The translations under genes were made by a program, and so were the position numbers. Below the pieces are notes generated by a model. That model did no database searches. It was given only the letters and a program-made list of their open reading frames with translations, and had not been told where the DNA came from. This document shows, piece after piece, positions 7,957 to 10,247 of a DNA stretch of 10,247 nt. Source of the DNA: an uncultured Burkholderiales bacterium (GTDB lineage: Bacteria; Pseudomonadota; Gammaproteobacteria; Burkholderiales; Burkholderiaceae); NCBI GenBank assembly GCA_903845315.1, contig CAIMWY010000245.1, positions 1-10,247 of the forward strand, read 5' to 3'. Each line of letters begins with the position of its first letter. Position 1 is the stretch's first letter.

Positions 7957-8888
7957 CCGACATCCTCACCCTCACCCTGAACCCCGCCTTGGATGTGCTG
8001 ACCACGTATGACAAGGTGGAAGGCGCGCACAAGATGCGCTGTGGCCCCACCCTCAAGCACCCTGGCGGCGGTGGCATCAACGTGGCCCGGGTCCTGCACC
8101 GCTTAGGCGCCTCATGTTTGGCGGTCTATCCAGCAGGGGGCGTCACCGGGGAGCGCCATCGCCAACTCCTCCACGCGGAGAAGGTGCGCAGCCACGTCGT
8201 GGCCATTGCGCAAGAAACCCGAGAAAGTTTTTCGGTGCACGAACTCAGCACGGGCCAAGACTTTCGCTTTGTGCTGCCAGGTCCGACCTTGAGCGACGCA
8301 GAATGCCAAGCCTGCTTTGACTATGTCGCCACCCATCTGCCCAAACAATTGCTGGTCTTGAGTGGGGGTTTGGCGCCGGGCGTGCCAACAGACTTGTATG
8401 CCCGATTGAGTCAGTTGGCCAAGTCGCGAGGCCTGCGCGTGTTGATTGACACGCATGGCCCAGCGCTGACTCAAGCCTTGCAAGTTGGCGTGTATGCCTT
8501 CAAACCCAGCTTGCGTGAATTCCGCGAACTGACAGGATTGGCACTGCCCGACGCACCCTCGCAAAAAGCTGCGGCACAAGCGCTGGTCCACAGCGGCCAG
8601 GTTGAGGTGGTGGCCCTGTCCCTGGGCGAAGCCGGCGCCATGTGGGTCACGGCCCAGCAAGCCCTGATCGCGCCGAGCTTGCCAGTGACCGTGCGCACCA
8701 CCATCGGCGCGGGCGACAGTTTTGTCGGGGGCTGGCTGTGGTCTTTGCTGCAAGGCCACAATGCAACACAGCAATTTCGCAGCGCCATGGCTGCCAGTGC
8801 CGCTGCCCTGCTGGGCGAAGGCACATCGCTGTGCCGCGCTGACGATGTGCACCGCCTCATGGCCGATGTGCAAGTGCGCGAGATTTAA
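7953..8888 (+). CDS. pfkB: 6-phosphofructokinase II (PfkB family sugar kinase)
   Basis: This 311-residue kinase matches E. coli PfkB in length and layout; PfkB uses ATP to phosphorylate fructose 6-phosphate to fructose 1,6-bisphosphate. LTLNPALDV (8-16) begins the fold. HPGGGGINVARVL (37-48) is the substrate-binding PfkB signature with the four glycines typical of phosphofructokinases. LSGGLAPGVP (136-145) follows, and TTIGAGDSFVGG (249-260) holds the anion hole and catalytic Asp255. GTSLCRADD (290-298) parallels GTRLCSHDD of E. coli PfkB. The usual KPN before the Glu motif is KPS here (184-186). Tagatose-6-phosphate or 1-phosphofructokinase activity is possible but fits less well. ATG 7953 is preferred over GTG 7917, which adds 12 unrelated residues; it overlaps the DUF2127 stop (ATGA). 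Confidence 0.9.
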   Translation: MTDILTLTLNPALDVLTTYDKVEGAHKMRCGPTLKHPGGGGINVARVLHRLGASCLAVYPAGGVTGERHRQLLHAEKVRSHVVAIAQETRESFSVHELSTGQDFRFVLPGPTLSDAECQACFDYVATHLPKQLLVLSGGLAPGVPTDLYARLSQLAKSRGLRVLIDTHGPALTQALQVGVYAFKPSLREFRELTGLALPDAPSQKAAAQALVHSGQVEVVALSLGEAGAMWVTAQQALIAPSLPVTVRTTIGAGDSFVGGWLWSLLQGHNATQQFRSAMAASAAALLGEGTSLCRADDVHRLMADVQVREI

Positions 8889-8910
8889 TTTATTTCAATC
8901 GCGCTGTCGC

Positions 8911-8942
8911 AAGCTTCACAAGCTTTGATCAGCCCTAGGGCT
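8911..8942. promoter_or_regulatory. Palindromic sites upstream of the hydroxy-acid dehydrogenase gene
   Basis: The 82-nt gap between pfkB and the next gene contains AAGCTT-CAC-AAGCTT (8911-8925), two copies of a palindromic hexamer, and the perfect 12-bp palindrome AGCCCTAGGGCT (8931-8942). A -10-like TAACAT (8942-8947) abuts the second palindrome, but no -35 at normal spacing is evident. The arrangement could be an operator for the downstream gene or, for the first element, a weak 6-bp hairpin after pfkB. It has no T-tract. No regulator binding can be inferred from sequence alone. Confidence 0.35.
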
Positions 8943-8958
8943 AACATGGAACGACATT

Positions 8959-8964
8959 AAGGAG
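8959..8964 (+). promoter_or_regulatory. Strong Shine-Dalgarno for the hydroxy-acid dehydrogenase gene
   Basis: AAGGAG lies 6 nt before the ATG at 8971. It is the best ribosome-binding site in the window and fixes the start of this gene. It contrasts with argH, which has none. Confidence 0.8.
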
Positions 8965-8970
8965 ACCCTC

Positions 8971-10126
8971 ATGCCCGTCATCACCAACATCGAAGACTTG
9001 CGCGTTTTGGCCGAAAAACGTGTGCCGCGTATGTTTTACGACTACGCCGATTCGGGCAGTTGGACCGAGGGCACCTACCGCGCCAACGAAAGCGATTTTC
9101 AAAAAATCAAATTGCGCCAGCGTGTCGCGGTGAACATGGAAAACCGCACAACCGTGACCGACATGGTGGGGGTGCCCACCAAAATGCCTGTGGCCATTGC
9201 ACCGGTGGGATTGACCGGCATGCAAAGTGCCGATGGCGAAATCAAGGCTGCACGCGCCGCCGAAAAATTTGGCATTCCCCTTCATCTTGTCGACCATGAG
9301 CATTTGCTCCATCGAAGACATTGCAGCCCACACCAAAGCGCCCTTTATGTTTCAGCTCTACATGATGCGCGACCGCGAAGCCATGGCCAACATGATAGAG
9401 CGCGTGCGCCAAGCCGGCTGCAGCGCCTTGATGCTCACGCTGGATTTGCAGGTGATTGGCCAGCGCCACAAAGACCTCAAAAACGGCCTCACCGCGCCAC
9501 CCCGCCCCACCCTGGCCAACATCTTGAATCTTCTGACCAAGCCCCGCTGGTGTTTAGGCATGGCCGGCACACGTCGCCACACCTTTGGCAACTTGGTGGG
9601 GCACGTCAAAGGCGTGAGCGACATGAACTCGCTCGCCGCCTGGACCAACGAGCAATTTGACCCGCGTCTGTCGTGGGCCGATGTGGCCTGGGTCAAACAG
9701 CAGTGGGGCGGCAAGCTGATTCTCAAAGGCATCCAAGATGTGGAAGACGCCAAGCTCGCCGTACAAAGCGGCGCCGATGCGCTGGTGGTCAGCAACCACG
9801 GCGGGCGTCAGTTGGATGGCGCGCAATCGAGCATCGAAGCCTTGCCCGCCATCGTGGCAGCCGTGGGCTCAGACATTGAGGTATGGATGGATGGCGGCAT
9901 CCGCTCCGGCCAAGACGTGCTCAAGGCCTGGGCCTTGGGTGCTCGCGGCACGCTGATTGGCCGCGCCATGGTCTATGGCCTGGGTGCCATGGGCGAAGCA
10001 GGGGTAAGCAAAGCGCTAGAGATCATTCACAAAGAGTTGGATGTGACCATGGCGTTTTGTGGCCACACCAACATCCAGACCGTGGACCAAAGCATCTTGC
10101 TGCCCGGCACCTTTCCCAAAGCCTGA
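8971..10126 (+). pseudogene. lldD: FMN-dependent alpha-hydroxy-acid (L-lactate type) dehydrogenase, frameshifted
   Basis: The gene encodes an FMN-dependent alpha-hydroxy-acid dehydrogenase, related to E. coli LldD, which oxidises L-lactate to pyruvate. The N-terminal part reads in one frame from ATG 8971 through GLTGMQSADGEIKAARAAEK to FGIP (residue 103). Family sequence then resumes at FILSTMSICSIEDIAAHT in the next frame from 9281 and continues to the TGA at 10124-10126. Removing one C from the CCCC run at 9277-9280 restores an intact 384-residue protein with PVAIAPVGLTGM, FQLYMMRDRE, LILKGI and the active-site signature SNHGGRQLDG (274-283, catalytic His276). Everything else looks intact, so this is either a very recent inactivation or a homopolymer sequencing error. 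As written, translation would give a 229-residue fusion ending at 9660. The exact substrate (lactate, glycolate, mandelate or another) is not fixed by the sequence. Confidence 0.88.
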
Positions 10127-10136
10127 ACACGCCAGA

Positions 10137-10247
10137 TCAGGACTTGGTTTTCTCACTCCACAACTCGCCACCCGTGGCCCAGTCTTGACGCTTGATGTCG
10201 TAAAACAAAATGTCCACGCCATCGGGTTGACCGCCTAATACCTTGCA
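10137..10247 (-). CDS. Tautomerase-family protein (4-oxalocrotonate tautomerase-like), C-terminal part
   Basis: The minus strand is open from the right edge to TGA at 10137-10139, giving 36 residues. They begin CKVLGGQPDGVDILFYDIKR and continue QDWATGGELWSEKTKS. The pattern GxxPxxVDIxxxxIKRxDWATGGxLWS resembles the second half of small 4-oxalocrotonate-tautomerase-like proteins, in which a catalytic Pro1 sits at the N-terminus; that part is outside the window. Such enzymes are usually about 60-80 residues, so roughly half is missing. It converges with the hydroxy-acid dehydrogenase gene across a 10-nt gap, with no terminator visible. Family assignment is from recalled pattern only. Confidence 0.65.
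   Translation of the reverse strand, partial: CKVLGGQPDGVDILFYDIKRQDWATGGELWSEKTKS

Noticed and set aside
8112..8873. 253-residue minus-strand open frame opposite pfkB.
   Set aside because: It is an antisense shadow of the well-supported pfkB gene, with no ribosome-binding site or recognisable domain.
9271..9290. Programmed ribosomal frameshifting at the CCCC run.
   Set aside because: There is no known slippery heptamer, internal Shine-Dalgarno or downstream pseudoknot evident, and this enzyme family is not known to use frameshifting. A mutation or sequencing error is simpler.
8971..9660. The 229-residue frame from 8971 as a separate complete protein.
   Set aside because: After residue 103 it leaves the dehydrogenase frame and its sequence has no family character; the homologous remainder is in the next frame.
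1..10247. Search for CRISPR arrays, IS ends, tRNA genes, phage genes or toxin-antitoxin and defence genes.
   Set aside because: No regularly spaced repeats, terminal inverted repeats, transposase motifs or cloverleaf candidates were seen, and all long stretches are explained by the housekeeping genes listed.

Overview
The window comes from a GC-rich betaproteobacterium. RNase E, HemC, HemX/HemY, ArgH and the hydroxy-acid dehydrogenase all read like Burkholderiales proteins, most probably Comamonadaceae (Limnohabitans/Rhodoferax-like). This placement rests on recalled family sequences, not on a search. Coding density is very high: almost every base lies in a gene and the longest intergenic gaps are about 80-120 nt.

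Layout. (1) 1-1755, +: the C-terminal part of RNase E (rne), cut by the left edge. It holds the zinc-link cysteines, an amphipathic membrane-anchor-like segment, a very long Arg/Gly/Glu-rich disordered region and a conserved C-terminal tail. (2) 1779-5914, -: a tightly packed heme operon transcribed hemC-hemD-hemX-hemY, convergent with rne. HemC and HemD make hydroxymethylbilane and then uroporphyrinogen III. HemX and HemY are inner-membrane accessory proteins encoded with them. (3) 5915-6034: a compact divergent promoter region between hemC and argH. (4) 6035-8888, +: argH, a DUF2127 membrane protein and pfkB (6-phosphofructokinase II), joined by two 4-nt ATGA overlaps. (5) 8971-10126, +: an FMN-dependent alpha-hydroxy-acid (L-lactate type) dehydrogenase interrupted by a one-base shift in a C4 run. 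(6) 10137-10247, -: the C-terminal end of a tautomerase-family gene, cut by the right edge.

Together these are housekeeping genes: RNA turnover, tetrapyrrole synthesis, the last step of arginine synthesis, upper glycolysis and hydroxy-acid oxidation. Three ATGA overlaps and one TGAaATG junction indicate strong translational coupling in both divergent operons. I see no mobile element, CRISPR array, RNA gene, phage gene or defence system, and nothing that looks like an undescribed multi-gene system. The observations most worth checking are the frameshift in the hydroxy-acid dehydrogenase gene, the probable near-leaderless start of argH, the unusual argH-DUF2127-pfkB grouping, and the repetitive RNase E tail.
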